DNA of 64,000 nt from Synechococcus sp. MW101C3 (GTDB taxonomy: Bacteria > Cyanobacteriota > Cyanobacteriia > PCC-6307 > Cyanobiaceae), in NCBI RefSeq assembly GCF_002252635.1, contig NZ_NQKX01000007.1, positions 186,001 to 250,000 of the forward strand, read 5' to 3'. The notes under the pieces are model-generated. The model was not told where the DNA came from, made no database searches, and saw nothing but the letters and a program-made list of their open reading frames with translations. Shown here piece by piece: positions 9,091 through 19,260 of this stretch (within the stretch, counting starts at the first letter, position 1; the number at the start of each line of letters is the position of its first letter). A program made the translations under genes and the position numbers.

Positions 9091-10266
9091 ATGGCCAGGG
9101 TCGGCGTATTGCTGCTGAACCTCGGCGGTCCCGAGCGGATCGAGGATGTCGGGCCTTTTCTCTACAACCTGTTTTCCGACCCGGAGATCATCCGGCTGCC
9201 GATTCCGGCCCTGCAGAAGCCGCTGGCTTGGTTGATCAGCACCCTGCGCAGCAGTAAGTCGCAGGAGGCCTACCGCTCGATCGGCGGCGGCTCCCCCTTG
9301 CGCCGCATCACCGACCAGCAGGCACGGGAGCTGCAGAGCGAGTTGCGCCAGCGCCAGGTGCAGGCCACCACCTACGTGGCCATGCGCTACTGGCACCCGT
9401 TCACCGAATCCGCTGTCGCCGACATCAAGGCCGATGCGGTGGATGAGGTGGTGGTATTGCCGCTTTACCCCCACTTCTCGATCAGCACCAGCGGTTCAAG
9501 CTTCCGCGAGCTGCAGCGGCTGCGCCAGGCCGATCCCGCCTTCAGCCGCCTGCCGATCCGATGCATCCGCAGCTGGTACGACCATCCCGGTTATGTGCAG
9601 GCGATGGCCGAGTTGATCGCCCGGGAGGTGCAGGAGTGCAACGACCCCACCACCGCTCGCATCTTCTTCAGCGCCCACGGCGTGCCCAAGAGCTATGTGG
9701 AGGAGGCCGGCGACCCCTACCAGCAGCACATCGAGGCCTGCACCGACCTGATCATGGCCGAACTGGCCCGGCAGCTCGGCCACAGCAACCCCTTCACCCT
9801 CGCCTATCAGAGCCGGGTGGGGCCGGTGGAGTGGCTGCAGCCCTACACCGATCAAGCGCTGGTGGAGCTGGGTGAACAGGGGGTCAAAGAGCTGGTGGTC
9901 GTGCCGATCAGCTTCGTGAGCGAACACATCGAGACGCTCGAGGAAATCGACATCGAATACCGGGAGATCGCCACCGAAGCCGGCATCACCACCTTCCGGC
10001 GCGTGCCGGCGCTCGACACCTACCCCACCTTCATCCGTGGACTGGCCGACCTTGTGCAGCTGGCCCTGGCCGGGCCGGAGGTGAACCTCGACCAGGCGGC
10101 CAGCCTGCCCACCACGGTGAAGCTCTACCCCCAGGAGAAGTGGGTGTGGGGCTGGAACAACAGCTCGGAGGTGTGGAACGGGCGGCTGGCCATGCTGGGC
10201 TTCTCCGCCTTCCTGCTGGAATTGCTGAGCGGCAAGGGCCCTCTGCATGCCATCGGGCTGCTCTAA
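9091..10266 (+). CDS. hemH: Ferrochelatase with C-terminal chlorophyll-binding-like helix
   Basis: 391 residues. It inserts Fe2+ into protoporphyrin IX, the last step of heme synthesis. N-terminal [20 protein letters not shown], the catalytic-His motif [16 protein letters not shown] and the Glu-rich [14 protein letters not shown] are all canonical. After about residue 345 the protein continues into a helix with [10 protein letters not shown], the Hlip/CAB-type chlorophyll-binding motif that cyanobacterial and plastid ferrochelatases carry. This tail is thought to tie heme supply to chlorophyll status. The M23 peptidase gene overlaps its last 20 bases. Confidence 0.97.
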   Translation: MARVGVLLLNLGGPERIEDVGPFLYNLFSDPEIIRLPIPALQKPLAWLISTLRSSKSQEAYRSIGGGSPLRRITDQQARELQSELRQRQVQATTYVAMRYWHPFTESAVADIKADAVDEVVVLPLYPHFSISTSGSSFRELQRLRQADPAFSRLPIRCIRSWYDHPGYVQAMAELIAREVQECNDPTTARIFFSAHGVPKSYVEEAGDPYQQHIEACTDLIMAELARQLGHSNPFTLAYQSRVGPVEWLQPYTDQALVELGEQGVKELVVVPISFVSEHIETLEEIDIEYREIATEAGITTFRRVPALDTYPTFIRGLADLVQLALAGPEVNLDQAASLPTTVKLYPQEKWVWGWNNSSEVWNGRLAMLGFSAFLLELLSGKGPLHAIGLL

Positions 10267-10813
10267 TCGCCGGCTGGCGGCCCTTGGCCTGGCCCTTCTC
10301 ATCGGCCCGGCCACGATTCCGCCGGTTCAGGCGGCGAATGAACGCTGGCGCCTGGGCGTGTTTCCGGTGGTGAACTTCGCTGGGTACACCAGCCACTTCG
10401 GCTTTCGGATCGGGCCCGGCGGTGGCCGCGAGCAGCATTCCGGCCTCGACATTGCCGCTCCGCTGGGCTCACCGATCCGCAGCTGGTGGGGAGGCGTGGT
10501 GAGTGATGTGATCAACGATGGCCGCTGCGGCATCGGCCTGGTGATCCGCTCCGGCGACTACGACCACATCTATTGCCATCTCGGCGGGCAGATGAGCGGC
10601 GGTCGCTATCAGAGCGGGCGGGTTCTGCTGGCCGCCGGGCAACGGGTCGCGCGCGGCCAGCTGATCGGCCACATCGGCATGACCGGACGCACAACCGGGC
10701 CCCATCTTCACTGGGGAATCCGTTACCGGGGCCAATGGCTCGATCCGGCGCGGATCCTGCAGGCGATGGTGCGCAGCCGTCGCAGTGTCGGCGGCGGAGC
10801 CCCTGGCCGCTGA
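10247..10813 (+). CDS. Secreted M23 (LytM-type) peptidase-fold protein
   Basis: 188 residues, with a cleavable signal peptide (basic SNRR, hydrophobic [13 protein letters not shown], cut near PVQA-AN). The mature part is a LytM/M23 metallopeptidase domain. HSGLDIAA supplies the first His and Asp zinc ligands and HLHW supplies the third. [17 protein letters not shown] is the family core. Such enzymes cleave peptidoglycan cross-bridges or regulate amidases. The start overlaps the hemH 3' end by 20 bp in a different frame, implying translational coupling. The domain is small and lacks LysM or coiled-coil modules. Confidence 0.85.
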   Translation: MPSGCSNRRLAALGLALLIGPATIPPVQAANERWRLGVFPVVNFAGYTSHFGFRIGPGGGREQHSGLDIAAPLGSPIRSWWGGVVSDVINDGRCGIGLVIRSGDYDHIYCHLGGQMSGGRYQSGRVLLAAGQRVARGQLIGHIGMTGRTTGPHLHWGIRYRGQWLDPARILQAMVRSRRSVGGGAPGR

Positions 10814-10873
10814 TTGGAATCGAAACAGTTCACCTCACCGCCGTTGAGCACCTCTTAATGTGAGGCCATCGTG

Positions 10874-12760
10874 ATGTCTGCAGCGACAACCGTGACCCTG
10901 ACGACCGTCCCCACAGCGGTTGTGTCCGCTTCCCCCCTGCGGCCGATGCCGGCCGTGCCGGGGAGGGTCACCGGCGCTCACGCCCTGATGGATGCCCTGC
11001 ATCGCCATGGTGTGGAGCACATCTTCGGCTACCCGGGCGGGGCGATCCTGCCCATCTACGACGCCCTTCACCAGGCCGAAAGCCACGGCTGGCTGAAGCA
11101 CATCCTCGTGCGTCACGAGCAGGGCGGCACCCACGCCGCTGACGCCTACGCCCGTGCCACCGGCAGGGTGGGCGTGTGCTTCGGCACCTCCGGGCCGGGC
11201 GCCACCAATCTGGTCACCGGCATCGCCACCGCCCAGATGGATTCAGTGCCGATGGTGGTGATCACCGGGCAGGTGGGCCGGGCTTCGATCGGCACCGATG
11301 CTTTCCAGGAAACCGACATCTTCGGCATCACCCTGCCGATCGTGAAGCACTCCTGGGTGGTGCGCGATCCCGCCGATATCGGCCGCATCGTGGCGGAAGC
11401 CTTCCTGATCGCGGCCACCGGGCGGCCGGGCCCGGTGCTGATCGATGTGCCCAAGGATGTGGGCCTCGAGGAATTCGATTACATGCCGGTGGAGCCGGGC
11501 AGCTCGGTTCCGGCCGGCTACGCCCTGCCGGTGGCCCCCGACCCTGTGCGCATTCAGCAGGCGCTGGAGCTGATCCGCAAGGCACGCCGTCCGCTGCTGT
11601 ATGTGGGTGGCGGTGCCGTCAGCGCAGGCGCGCACGGGGCCCTGCGCCGGTTGGCCGAGCGCTTCTCCCTGCCGGTCACCACCACATTGATGGGCAAGGG
11701 CGCCTTCGATGAGCGCAATCCACTGGCGGTGGGCATGCTCGGCATGCACGGCACCGCCTATGCCAATTTCGCCGTCACCGAGTGCGATCTGCTGATCGCC
11801 GCCGGCGCCCGTTTCGACGACCGGGTCACCGGCCGCCTGGACAGCTTTGCCCCCCGGGCCCAGGTCATCCACATCGACATCGATGCAGCCGAAGTGGGCA
11901 AGAACCGGGTGCCGGAGGTGCCGATCGTGGCGGATGTGGGCCTGGCACTTGATGCCCTGCTGGCAGCCTCCAGCGACGAGCCGCCCACCAACCGCACCGA
12001 GGCCTGGCTGGAGCGCATCCGCAGCTGGAAGCTCCACTATCCGCTCGTGATCCCTGAACCGGTGGGGGAGATCGCCCCGCAGGAAGTGATGCTGGCCCTG
12101 CAGCAGCTCGCTCCCGAGGCGTTCGTCACCACCGATGTGGGCCAGCATCAGATGTGGGCAGCCCAGTTCATGAACACCCCTCCGCGCCACTGGATCAGCA
12201 GCAGCGGACTCGGGACCATGGGCTACGGACTGCCAGCCGCCATGGGCGTGCAGGTGGCCTTCCCCGGGGATCAGGTGGTGTGCGTCGCCGGCGACGCCAG
12301 CATCCTGATGAACATCCAGGAACTCGGCACCCTCTCCCAGTACGGGCTCCCGGTGAAGGTCGTGATCGTCAACAACGGCTGGCAGGGCATGGTGCGCCAG
12401 TGGCAGGAAAGTTTCTACGGCGAGCGCTACTCCGCCTCGGAGATGACCGGCGGCATGCCGAACTTCTCCGCCCTGGCTGAAGCCTTCGGGGTGCGCGGCG
12501 TCGACATCACCGACCGCAACCGTCTGTATCAGGATCTGCAGGAGGCCCTGGCCCATCCAGGCCCGGCCGTGGTGAATGTGCAGGTGCGGCGCAACGAGAA
12601 CTGCTACCCGATGGTTCCCCCCGGTGCCAGCAACGCCCAGATGGTGGGCCTGCCCAGCCATCCGGAGCTGGCGATCGACACCACCCGCGACTGCGGCTCC
12701 TGCGGTGCCACCACCGAGAGCGCCCATCTGTTCTGCCCCAGCTGCGGGGCAAAGCTCTGA
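10874..12760 (+). CDS. ilvB: Acetolactate synthase large subunit with C-terminal zinc ribbon
   Basis: 628 residues from ATG 10874 (a GTG directly before is possible). It makes acetolactate/acetohydroxybutyrate in branched-chain amino-acid synthesis and uses ThDP, Mg2+ and FAD. The ThDP-activating Glu is in VRHEQGGTH; the diphosphate/Mg motif is GDASILMN...VNNG. Families normally end near PMVPPGAS. Here about 40 more residues follow, with CGSCG and CPSCG pairs forming a four-Cys zinc-ribbon-like knuckle. The first ~25 residues are low complexity. The regulatory small subunit gene is not in the window. Confidence 0.96.
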   Translation: MSAATTVTLTTVPTAVVSASPLRPMPAVPGRVTGAHALMDALHRHGVEHIFGYPGGAILPIYDALHQAESHGWLKHILVRHEQGGTHAADAYARATGRVGVCFGTSGPGATNLVTGIATAQMDSVPMVVITGQVGRASIGTDAFQETDIFGITLPIVKHSWVVRDPADIGRIVAEAFLIAATGRPGPVLIDVPKDVGLEEFDYMPVEPGSSVPAGYALPVAPDPVRIQQALELIRKARRPLLYVGGGAVSAGAHGALRRLAERFSLPVTTTLMGKGAFDERNPLAVGMLGMHGTAYANFAVTECDLLIAAGARFDDRVTGRLDSFAPRAQVIHIDIDAAEVGKNRVPEVPIVADVGLALDALLAASSDEPPTNRTEAWLERIRSWKLHYPLVIPEPVGEIAPQEVMLALQQLAPEAFVTTDVGQHQMWAAQFMNTPPRHWISSSGLGTMGYGLPAAMGVQVAFPGDQVVCVAGDASILMNIQELGTLSQYGLPVKVVIVNNGWQGMVRQWQESFYGERYSASEMTGGMPNFSALAEAFGVRGVDITDRNRLYQDLQEALAHPGPAVVNVQVRRNENCYPMVPPGASNAQMVGLPSHPELAIDTTRDCGSCGATTESAHLFCPSCGAKL

Positions 12761-12936
12761 CTTCCCCTGCCGACCTGACGGGAGGCCACAGCGCCCTAGC
12801 CCCCCTGAGCATCGCCAGCGCACTCGGGCCCGGTCTCCCCGTCCCGTCGCAGAAGAAGCTGAGACAGAGACCTCACCGGCACTCCAGCCTTCTGCACGAT
12901 CCCCTGCAGTGTCTGCTGTGGATTGTTTTTCCTTGC

Positions 12937-13314
12937 TTGCTGGCCGCGCTGCTCATGGTCACCCTCAGCCCTGCTGCCGCTGAGGCGGCCGAAGTGCTCC
13001 AGGTGCGTGGCGCCACGTTGTTGCAGGTGGGCGACCAGAACCGCAGCTACCCGGTGCGGTTGGGATGTGTACAGGTGGACCCTGCCGATGGTGCGGCCGC
13101 CACCTCCTGGCTGCGGGAAGCACTGCCGCGGCGCACGCGCGTGAATCTGCGCCCGCTGGGCACCGCCGATGGCACCCTGCTGGCGCGGGTCACCGTGCTC
13201 TCCAGCGGCATCGACCTGGGCACAGGGCTGCAACAGGCCGGTCTGGCCACCCCGCTCGACGCGACAGCCGCGCCACAGGGCTGCCCGGCGGCAGCCGCCT
13301 CGGCGGTGTCATGA
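12937..13314 (+). CDS. Small secreted staphylococcal-nuclease-like protein
   Basis: The TTG at 12937 gives 125 residues, but the frame is open upstream. Its codons from about 12907 encode a hydrophobic run (LLWIVFPCLLAALLMV) that makes a fuller signal peptide ending at AEA-AEV, so the true start may be a non-ATG codon further left. The mature domain, with VRLGCVQVDP, ATSWLREALPRRTRVNLRP and GLQQAGLA, resembles compact SNase/thermonuclease folds. The catalytic Arg/Glu/Arg triad is not obvious, so nuclease activity is doubtful. The stop overlaps the next start (ATGA). Confidence 0.6.
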   Translation: MLAALLMVTLSPAAAEAAEVLQVRGATLLQVGDQNRSYPVRLGCVQVDPADGAAATSWLREALPRRTRVNLRPLGTADGTLLARVTVLSSGIDLGTGLQQAGLATPLDATAAPQGCPAAAASAVS

Positions 13315-13655
13315 GCATCAACCGCACCGCCAAAGGGATCGTGCTGGTGCCCAGCCTGCTGCTGGGCGGCGCCTTTCTCGCCGCAGGCACCTGGATGGAG
13401 GGGGCAGCCGCCGCCAACCGCCCCCTGGCCTTCACCCTGGGTGGAGTGCTTGTGGCTGCGGGGCTGTTCACCCAGCTGCTTCCGGAAAGCCAGAAGGAAG
13501 GCTCAAGCCTCGACGAACCAGAGGGAACAACACCACCAGCGCGGCCCGGCCGCAGCCTGGGCAAGCTTGGGGGCAGCACGAACAAGGAGGGGGGAAGCGC
13601 GGGCAACCTTGGCGGCACCGCAACCAAGGATGGCGGTGGAGCACAACCCTCCTAG
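13311..13655 (+). CDS. Small two-helix membrane protein
   Basis: 114 residues. The start overlaps the preceding stop (ATGA), so translation is probably coupled to the SNase-like gene. Two hydrophobic segments (about 8-28 and 42-58) are followed by a polar Gly/Ser/Glu-rich tail. The tail repeats a GxLGGSxxKEGG-like unit (SLGKLGGSTNKEGG, AGNLGGTATKDGG). No known domain recognised. It is a hypothetical membrane protein; the coupling suggests it acts with its secreted neighbour, but that is inference. Confidence 0.6.
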   Translation: MSINRTAKGIVLVPSLLLGGAFLAAGTWMEGAAAANRPLAFTLGGVLVAAGLFTQLLPESQKEGSSLDEPEGTTPPARPGRSLGKLGGSTNKEGGSAGNLGGTATKDGGGAQPS

Positions 13656-13669
13656 TGTTCACCGGCTGA

Positions 13670-14869
13670 ATGGAAACCCGCATGTCCCCGGGGAAGTCCG
13701 CGTCCGGCTCCGGTGCTGAACCACCTCCTCGCCGCCACCTCTTCTGGATGGGTGCCGGTGTGGTGGCCGCCCTGCTCGGGCTGCAGGGCCTCGCTGCCAG
13801 TGCACCGATCCGCAGCGATGTGCTGATGCTGCTCACGCCTGAAGGGCTGCTGGCAGGGGTGGGTGACGGCCTGCGCCGCGGCTACGCGCTGGCCATGGAA
13901 GAGGCACGCGTCTGCGGGGTGAAGCCGCCCACGCTCCAACTCGGCTGGCTGCCGCCGGAGCAGGACCCCCGCGCGGCGCTCATGGTGCGGCCGCTGCCCG
14001 GCTTGCTGATCGCGCCGCCGGCGGTGTCCCTCGTGTCGTATGGGTTGCTGGCGCAGGAGCTGGGCCTCACCGTGCTGCTGCCGCTGCAGCGGGGCAGCTC
14101 CCTCAACGGCCTGCCCAGCCTTGCCGGCGCCGACCGGCTCTGGCCGGTGCTGCCGGCGCGCAGCCTGGAGGCCGATCGCCTTGCCAAAGGGCTGATCGAG
14201 GAGAAACGCTCACGCGTGATGGTGATCCACGACGGCAGCAGTGAGCAGATCGCCCTGGCCAATCGCTTCGTGGCCTCGCTCAGCGGCGACGGCGGCCGGG
14301 TGGTGGGCTATCAGGAGGGAAGCCAGGAGATCGCCGATCCCGATGCCCGCACCATCACCCGCCTGATGGACGACGTGGACTACTACCGCCCCGAGGCCCT
14401 GGTGGTGATGACAGCACCGACCAGCCCGCTGGCCAAGGCGGTGCGAGAAGCGCGCTGGCCTGCCGATCTCACCCTGGTGTGGCCGTTTCCGGCCACGGAA
14501 CCGCTGGCCAACGCCCAGCTGGGCGTGGATCCACTCAGCCGCGGGCCCGGCTGGAACCGCTTCGCCGCCAACTTTCAGCGCCGTTACAACTATGTGCCCA
14601 GCCTGGTGGAAGCCACCGGGTACGACACCGGCCAGGTGGCGGCCGTGACCGCCCGCCGCCCAGGTGACACCGCCCCGTGGGACATGGCCTGGCTCGACCC
14701 CAAGGCACTACCCCGGACCCTCTGCGCTGCGATCGAAAGCCGGCGGCAGGGCGGGCGCACGGCGCTCAAGGGCGCCGCCAGCCAACTGGATCTGGGCGCG
14801 GGCAGCGCTCCAAGTGCCGAACTGCGACTGACTCCCCTGCCTGCAGCTGGGAACGCCCCCCCTTCCTAG
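13670..14869 (+). CDS. Type 1 periplasmic-binding-protein-like protein
   Basis: 399 residues. An N-terminal membrane/signal segment (about 27-48) precedes an extracytoplasmic part resembling type 1 periplasmic-binding (Leu/Ile/Val-binding-like) folds. DGLRRGYALAMEEARVCG matches the first helix, SRVMVIHDGSSEQIALANRF the inter-domain strand-helix, and FAANFQRRYNYVPSLVEATGYDTGQV the typical late helix pair. No lipobox was found and no permease lies next to it, so a sensor or orphan binding role is possible. It starts 14 bp after the small membrane protein gene, suggesting one transcript. Ligand unknown. Confidence 0.65.
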   Translation: METRMSPGKSASGSGAEPPPRRHLFWMGAGVVAALLGLQGLAASAPIRSDVLMLLTPEGLLAGVGDGLRRGYALAMEEARVCGVKPPTLQLGWLPPEQDPRAALMVRPLPGLLIAPPAVSLVSYGLLAQELGLTVLLPLQRGSSLNGLPSLAGADRLWPVLPARSLEADRLAKGLIEEKRSRVMVIHDGSSEQIALANRFVASLSGDGGRVVGYQEGSQEIADPDARTITRLMDDVDYYRPEALVVMTAPTSPLAKAVREARWPADLTLVWPFPATEPLANAQLGVDPLSRGPGWNRFAANFQRRYNYVPSLVEATGYDTGQVAAVTARRPGDTAPWDMAWLDPKALPRTLCAAIESRRQGGRTALKGAASQLDLGAGSAPSAELRLTPLPAAGNAPPS

Positions 14870-14894
14870 TCTCAAAGGATGAGCGGAGATCGGG

Positions 14895-17399
14895 ATGGGT
14901 CAGGCACCTGCGATGGCCAGCCCCGATCTCCTGGTGGTGCCGCTCGCGTCCGTCGGCCTTGATGCCATCGCCCAGGTGGGAGGCAAGAACGCCTCCCTGG
15001 GAGAGATGATCCGCCAGCTGGGGCCCCGAGGGGTGGCGGTGCCCGGCGGCTTTGCCACCACGGCGGCGGCCTACCGCCTGCTGCTCGCCCACAACGGACT
15101 GGAGGCCCGGCTTGCCGACCTGTTCGATGGCCTCGATGCCACCGATCTGGCGGCCCTGCAGGCGAGTGGCGCCGCCGCGCGGCAACTCGTGCTGAACGCC
15201 AGCCTGCCGCCGCCGCTGGAGGAAGCGATCCGTCAGCACTACAAGCAGCTGAATGAGGACAGTGTCGGTGATCGTGACAGCAGCGCCAGCGGCGCGCGCA
15301 GCACCGTCACGGGCGGCACTGGCGGTACCGACAGCTCGGTGCCGGTTCCAGTTTCGGTGGCCGTGCGCTCAAGTGCCACCGCTGAAGATCTGCCGGAAGC
15401 CAGCTTCGCCGGGCAGCAGGAGAGTTTTCTGAATGTGCAGGGCATCGACGCCCTGCTGGCGGCCTGCCGCCGTTGCTACGCCTCGCTGTTCACGGATCGG
15501 GCCATCTCCTACCGGCAGATCAACGGCTTCGCTCACGACGCGGTGGCTCTGTCGATCGGCGTGCAGACGATGGTGCGCTCCGATCTGGCGGCCTCAGGGG
15601 TGATGTTCACCATTGATACCGAGAGTGGCTTCCGTGAGGCGGTGCTGCTCACCGCCGCCTATGGCCTGGGTGAGAACGTGGTGCAGGGGGCAGTGAACCC
15701 CGATGAATACCTGATCTTCAAGCCGACCCTGCTGCAGGGGCACGCGCCGATCCTGAGCAGACGGCTCGGCAGCAAGAAGCTGCGCATGGTGTACGCCGAG
15801 ACGGACACCTGCAACGTGCCGGTGCCGGCGGAAGAGCGTGAACGCTTTGCTATCGACGACGCTGATGTGCTCACCCTGGCCCGCTGGGCCTGCGTGATCG
15901 AGGCGCACTACAGCGCCCTGCACGGTGTTCCCACCGCGATGGACATCGAGTGGGCCAAGGATGGCCTCAACGGGAGGTTGTTCATCCTGCAGGCCCGGCC
16001 GGAAACGGTGCAGTCGCGGCGTTCGAGCACCCTGCTGCGACGCTGGCAACTGGATCCCCATCAGGCCGAACTGATCGTGGAGGGGCGGGCGATCGGAGCC
16101 TCGGTGAGCAGCGGTGTGGCCCGGGTGCTGGCCAGCGCCGATGCCATCAACCGCTTCGAGCAGGGGGATCTGCTGGTGACAGAGCGCACCGACCCCGACT
16201 GGGAGCCGATCCTGCGCAAAGCCAGCGGTGTGATCACCAATCAGGGCGGCCGCACCTGCCATGCGGCGATCATTGCCCGCGAGATGGGGATCACCGCGAT
16301 CGTGGGCTGTGGCACGGCCACCAGCCGCATCGCCGATGGCGATCTGATCACCGCCAGCTGCTGCGAAGGGGATGCGGGCCGGGTCTATCGCGGCGCGTTG
16401 CCCTTTCATGTGGAGGAACAGGAACTCTCCGAGCTGCCTCCTACCCGCACCCGCCTCCTGGTGAATGTGGGCAATCCGGAGCAGGCGTTCCAGCAGGCGG
16501 CTCTGCCTGTGGACGGGGTGGGATTGGCCCGGCTGGAGTTCATCATCGCCAACCACATTCAGGTGCATCCGATGGCGCTGTTGAAGCCGGAGCTGGTGGC
16601 CGATGCCGGTGAACGCGAGGCGATCGCGCAGCGCACCAAGGGGTATGCCCACCCCGCCGATTACTACGTGGACCTGCTCACCCAGGGCATGGCGCGCATC
16701 GCCGCCGCCTTCCATCCACGACCGGTGATCCTGCGGTTTTCGGATTTCAAGAGCAACGAATATGCCCGTCTGCTCGGGGGAAGCGGCTTCGAGCCCCACG
16801 AGGAGAACCCGATGCTGGGCTGGCGGGGCGCTTCCCGCTACACCGCCAAAGCATTCCGGGAGGCGTTCGGTCTGGAATGCCAGGCGCTCAAGGCGGTGCG
16901 GGAGGCGATGGGGCTCACGAACGTGATCCCGATGGTGCCGTTCTGCCGCACACCGGAGGAAGGCGAGCGGGTGCTTGCCGAGATGGCCCGTCATGGGCTG
17001 GTGCGGGGCCGCCACGGCCTGCAGGTGTATGTGATGTGCGAACTGCCCAGCAACGTGATCGGCGCCGAAGCCTTCGCCGAGCACTTCGATGGCTTCTCGA
17101 TCGGCTCCAACGACCTCACCCAGCTCACCCTTGGGCTGGACCGGGATTCCGCGCTGGTGGCGGATCTGTTCGATGAGCGGCACGCGATCGTCAAGGAGAT
17201 GATCCGCCTGGCGATCCGCACGGCTCACCGCTGTGGCAGCCGCATCGGCATCTGTGGCCAGGCTCCCAGCGACTACCCCGACTTCGCCCGCTTCCTGGTG
17301 GAGGAGGGAATCGATTCGATCAGCCTCAACCCCGATGCGGTGATCACCACACGCCTGCAGGTGGCAGCGATCGAGCAGGAGCTTGGCAAGGGCGCCTGA
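14895..17399 (+). CDS. ppsA: Phosphoenolpyruvate synthase
   Basis: 834 residues. It converts pyruvate + ATP + H2O to PEP, AMP and phosphate, opening gluconeogenesis. The N-terminal ATP-grasp part includes GGKNASLGEM and RSSATAEDLPEASFAGQQES. The central phospho-His domain has GRTCHAAIIAREMG. The C-terminal PEP/pyruvate TIM barrel has GSNDLTQLTLGLDRDS and the catalytic-Cys motif GICGQAPSDYP. A GGAG lies six bases before the chosen ATG. A Gly/Ser/Thr-rich insert (about residues 122-150) interrupts the ATP-grasp region and looks like lineage-specific linker. Transcription converges with glcD. Confidence 0.95.
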   Translation: MGQAPAMASPDLLVVPLASVGLDAIAQVGGKNASLGEMIRQLGPRGVAVPGGFATTAAAYRLLLAHNGLEARLADLFDGLDATDLAALQASGAAARQLVLNASLPPPLEEAIRQHYKQLNEDSVGDRDSSASGARSTVTGGTGGTDSSVPVPVSVAVRSSATAEDLPEASFAGQQESFLNVQGIDALLAACRRCYASLFTDRAISYRQINGFAHDAVALSIGVQTMVRSDLAASGVMFTIDTESGFREAVLLTAAYGLGENVVQGAVNPDEYLIFKPTLLQGHAPILSRRLGSKKLRMVYAETDTCNVPVPAEERERFAIDDADVLTLARWACVIEAHYSALHGVPTAMDIEWAKDGLNGRLFILQARPETVQSRRSSTLLRRWQLDPHQAELIVEGRAIGASVSSGVARVLASADAINRFEQGDLLVTERTDPDWEPILRKASGVITNQGGRTCHAAIIAREMGITAIVGCGTATSRIADGDLITASCCEGDAGRVYRGALPFHVEEQELSELPPTRTRLLVNVGNPEQAFQQAALPVDGVGLARLEFIIANHIQVHPMALLKPELVADAGEREAIAQRTKGYAHPADYYVDLLTQGMARIAAAFHPRPVILRFSDFKSNEYARLLGGSGFEPHEENPMLGWRGASRYTAKAFREAFGLECQALKAVREAMGLTNVIPMVPFCRTPEEGERVLAEMARHGLVRGRHGLQVYVMCELPSNVIGAEAFAEHFDGFSIGSNDLTQLTLGLDRDSALVADLFDERHAIVKEMIRLAIRTAHRCGSRIGICGQAPSDYPDFARFLVEEGIDSISLNPDAVITTRLQVAAIEQELGKGA

Positions 17400-17469
17400 A
17401 CGCGCGGGAAGGAGTTCCAGCCAGGACAGCCGGGTTCAGAGCAATCAGAGCAGTTCAGAACAGCTGAGC

Positions 17470-19020
17470 TCAGAAAAGCTCGACGGCCTCGCGTTCCAGC
17501 AAGCCCGGCTGGCCGTCGGCCAGCCAGGGGGCGGACTTTGGCTCCGGCGGCGGCAGTGTGGCCGCAGCGCCGTTGTGGGCAGGCGTTTCGCGCAGCACCG
17601 CCACCCGCCGGGACGACTCGCCGCAACTGCGGGGCGTGGGAAAGATCTTGCCGGGATTGGCCCGCCCCAGCGGGTCGAAGGCGCGACGCACCAGCTGCAT
17701 GGTCTCGAGGTCGTCGTGGGAGAACATCCAATCGAGATAGCAGCGCTTGTCGGCGCCCACGCCGTGCTCCCCGGTGATGCTGCCGCCCGCCTCAATGCAG
17801 AGCCGCAGGATCTCGGCGCCGAGGGCCTGCACCTTCTCCTGCACGCCGGGCTCGCCTGCGGTGTAAAGGATCAGCGGGTGAAGGTTACCGTCGCCGGCGT
17901 GGAACACATTGGCCACGGGCAGGCCGTAGTGGCGGCTCAACTGCTCGATCGCCGCCAGCACCGAAGGCAGGGCACTGCGCGGCACCACCCCGTCCTGCAC
18001 GTAATACGTGGGGGTGATGCGCCCCACCGCCGCGAATGCCGATTTGCGGCCCTTCCACAGCTGGGCCCGGTCGGCTTCCTGCTCCGCCTGGCGGATGGAG
18101 CGGGCCCCGGCCTCACGGCATAGGTCGCTGGCCAGAGCCACCGCGGCCGCCACTTCCCGCGCCTGGCCGTCGAGCTCGATCAGCAGCACCGCCGCTGCAT
18201 CGCGCGGATACTCCTCCACCCCGAAGAGGTCGTCGACGGCGTTGATCGTGAAGTTGTCCATGATCTCCATCCCCGCCGGCAGAACCCCGGCGGCCGTGAC
18301 CCGGCGCACCGCTTCACCGGCTGCCTCCATCGTGACGAAATCAGCCAGCAGCACCTGCACGTTGGGGGTCTGGGGCAACAGGCGCAGGGTGATCGCCGTG
18401 GCGATGCCCAGGGTGCCTTCGCTGCCGATGAACACACCGCGCAGATCCAGACCGGGCAGCTCTGCCAGCGCCCCCCCCAGCCGGGTGAGCGTGCCGTCGG
18501 GGAGCACCACTTCAAGCTCCAGCACGTGGTTGCTGGTGACGCCGTACTTGAGGCAATGGACGCCACCGGCGTTCTCGGCCACATTGCCGCCGATGCTGCA
18601 CACCACCTGGCTGGACGGGTCGGGGGCGTAGTAGAAGCCGTCGCCCGCCACCGCGCGGGTGACCCAGCTGTTGATCACACCGGGCTGCACGGTGATGCGC
18701 TGGTTGTCGAGGTCGATCGCCAGCACCGAACGCATGCGGCTGGTGACCACCAGCAGAGCCTCCTGCTCCGCCACGGCGCCGCCTGACAGCCCCGTGCCGC
18801 TGCCACGGGCAACGAACGGCACCCCCAGGGCATGGCAGCAGCGCAGGATCGCCGCCACTTGCTCGGTGGTTTCCGGCAACACCGCCAGCGGCGGCTCATG
18901 GCGATGCAGGGTGAGACCGTCGCTGTCGTAGGTGAGCAGTTCCTGGCGCCGGGCCACCACAGCACGCGCCGGGAGCAGACGGCGCAGCTGACGTTCGATG
19001 GTGGACCAGGGCAGGCTCAC
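17470..19020 (-). CDS. glcD: Glycolate oxidase/dehydrogenase subunit GlcD (FAD-linked)
   Basis: The GTG at 19020 gives 516 residues. The frame is open further upstream, but that extension lacks family similarity and invades the divergent hemL promoter region. The PCMH-type FAD-binding motif is clear (VARGSGTGLSGG, QPGVINSWVTRAV, IGGNVAENAGG). The C-terminal FAD-oxidase half has VFHAGDGNLHP, GEHGVGADK and ANPGKIFP. Oxidising glycolate to glyoxylate feeds photorespiratory salvage, essential beside Rubisco oxygenation. No glcE/glcF is adjacent. About 35 residues after the usual end are low complexity. Confidence 0.92.
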   Translation of the reverse strand: MSLPWSTIERQLRRLLPARAVVARRQELLTYDSDGLTLHRHEPPLAVLPETTEQVAAILRCCHALGVPFVARGSGTGLSGGAVAEQEALLVVTSRMRSVLAIDLDNQRITVQPGVINSWVTRAVAGDGFYYAPDPSSQVVCSIGGNVAENAGGVHCLKYGVTSNHVLELEVVLPDGTLTRLGGALAELPGLDLRGVFIGSEGTLGIATAITLRLLPQTPNVQVLLADFVTMEAAGEAVRRVTAAGVLPAGMEIMDNFTINAVDDLFGVEEYPRDAAAVLLIELDGQAREVAAAVALASDLCREAGARSIRQAEQEADRAQLWKGRKSAFAAVGRITPTYYVQDGVVPRSALPSVLAAIEQLSRHYGLPVANVFHAGDGNLHPLILYTAGEPGVQEKVQALGAEILRLCIEAGGSITGEHGVGADKRCYLDWMFSHDDLETMQLVRRAFDPLGRANPGKIFPTPRSCGESSRRVAVLRETPAHNGAAATLPPPEPKSAPWLADGQPGLLEREAVELF

Positions 19021-19260
19021 GGGGTTTCGGCCTGGTGACGGCCTGGAGGTGGGGACGCTGGGCGGGCAGAGCGGCCGGCAGGCCAGCAGTGATGGGCCTG
19101 TGACACCAGGCTCATGGCCCTCGGCCAACAAGACCTTACCGAGCAGAGGCGGCAACCACCGCACTGACACATCTTGAGTCAGGATGGAGATCGGCCGAGC
19201 GGCATTGCGCTGTCGCGCCGTTCTCAACCGTCTGCGGATCGCGCCTTGACCTCGGCCCCT

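Noticed and set aside
11243-12823. 526-codon frame antisense to ilvB
   Set aside because: Same shadow composition (His/Gly/Arg-rich), no recognisable motif, opposite a conserved gene.
13560-13640. CRISPR-like or repeat array in the Gly/Ser tail of the small membrane protein
   Set aside because: The repetition is a low-complexity protein tail (LGGSxxKEGG-like), not spaced identical DNA repeats.
15594-17228. Long (544-codon) open frame antisense to ppsA
   Set aside because: His/Gln/Gly-rich translation with no domain, lying exactly opposite a fully conserved enzyme; a typical high-GC shadow frame.
19021-19260. N-terminal extensions of glcD and hemL into their shared upstream region
   Set aside because: Both frames are open here but neither extension resembles its family; the region is better read as a divergent promoter.
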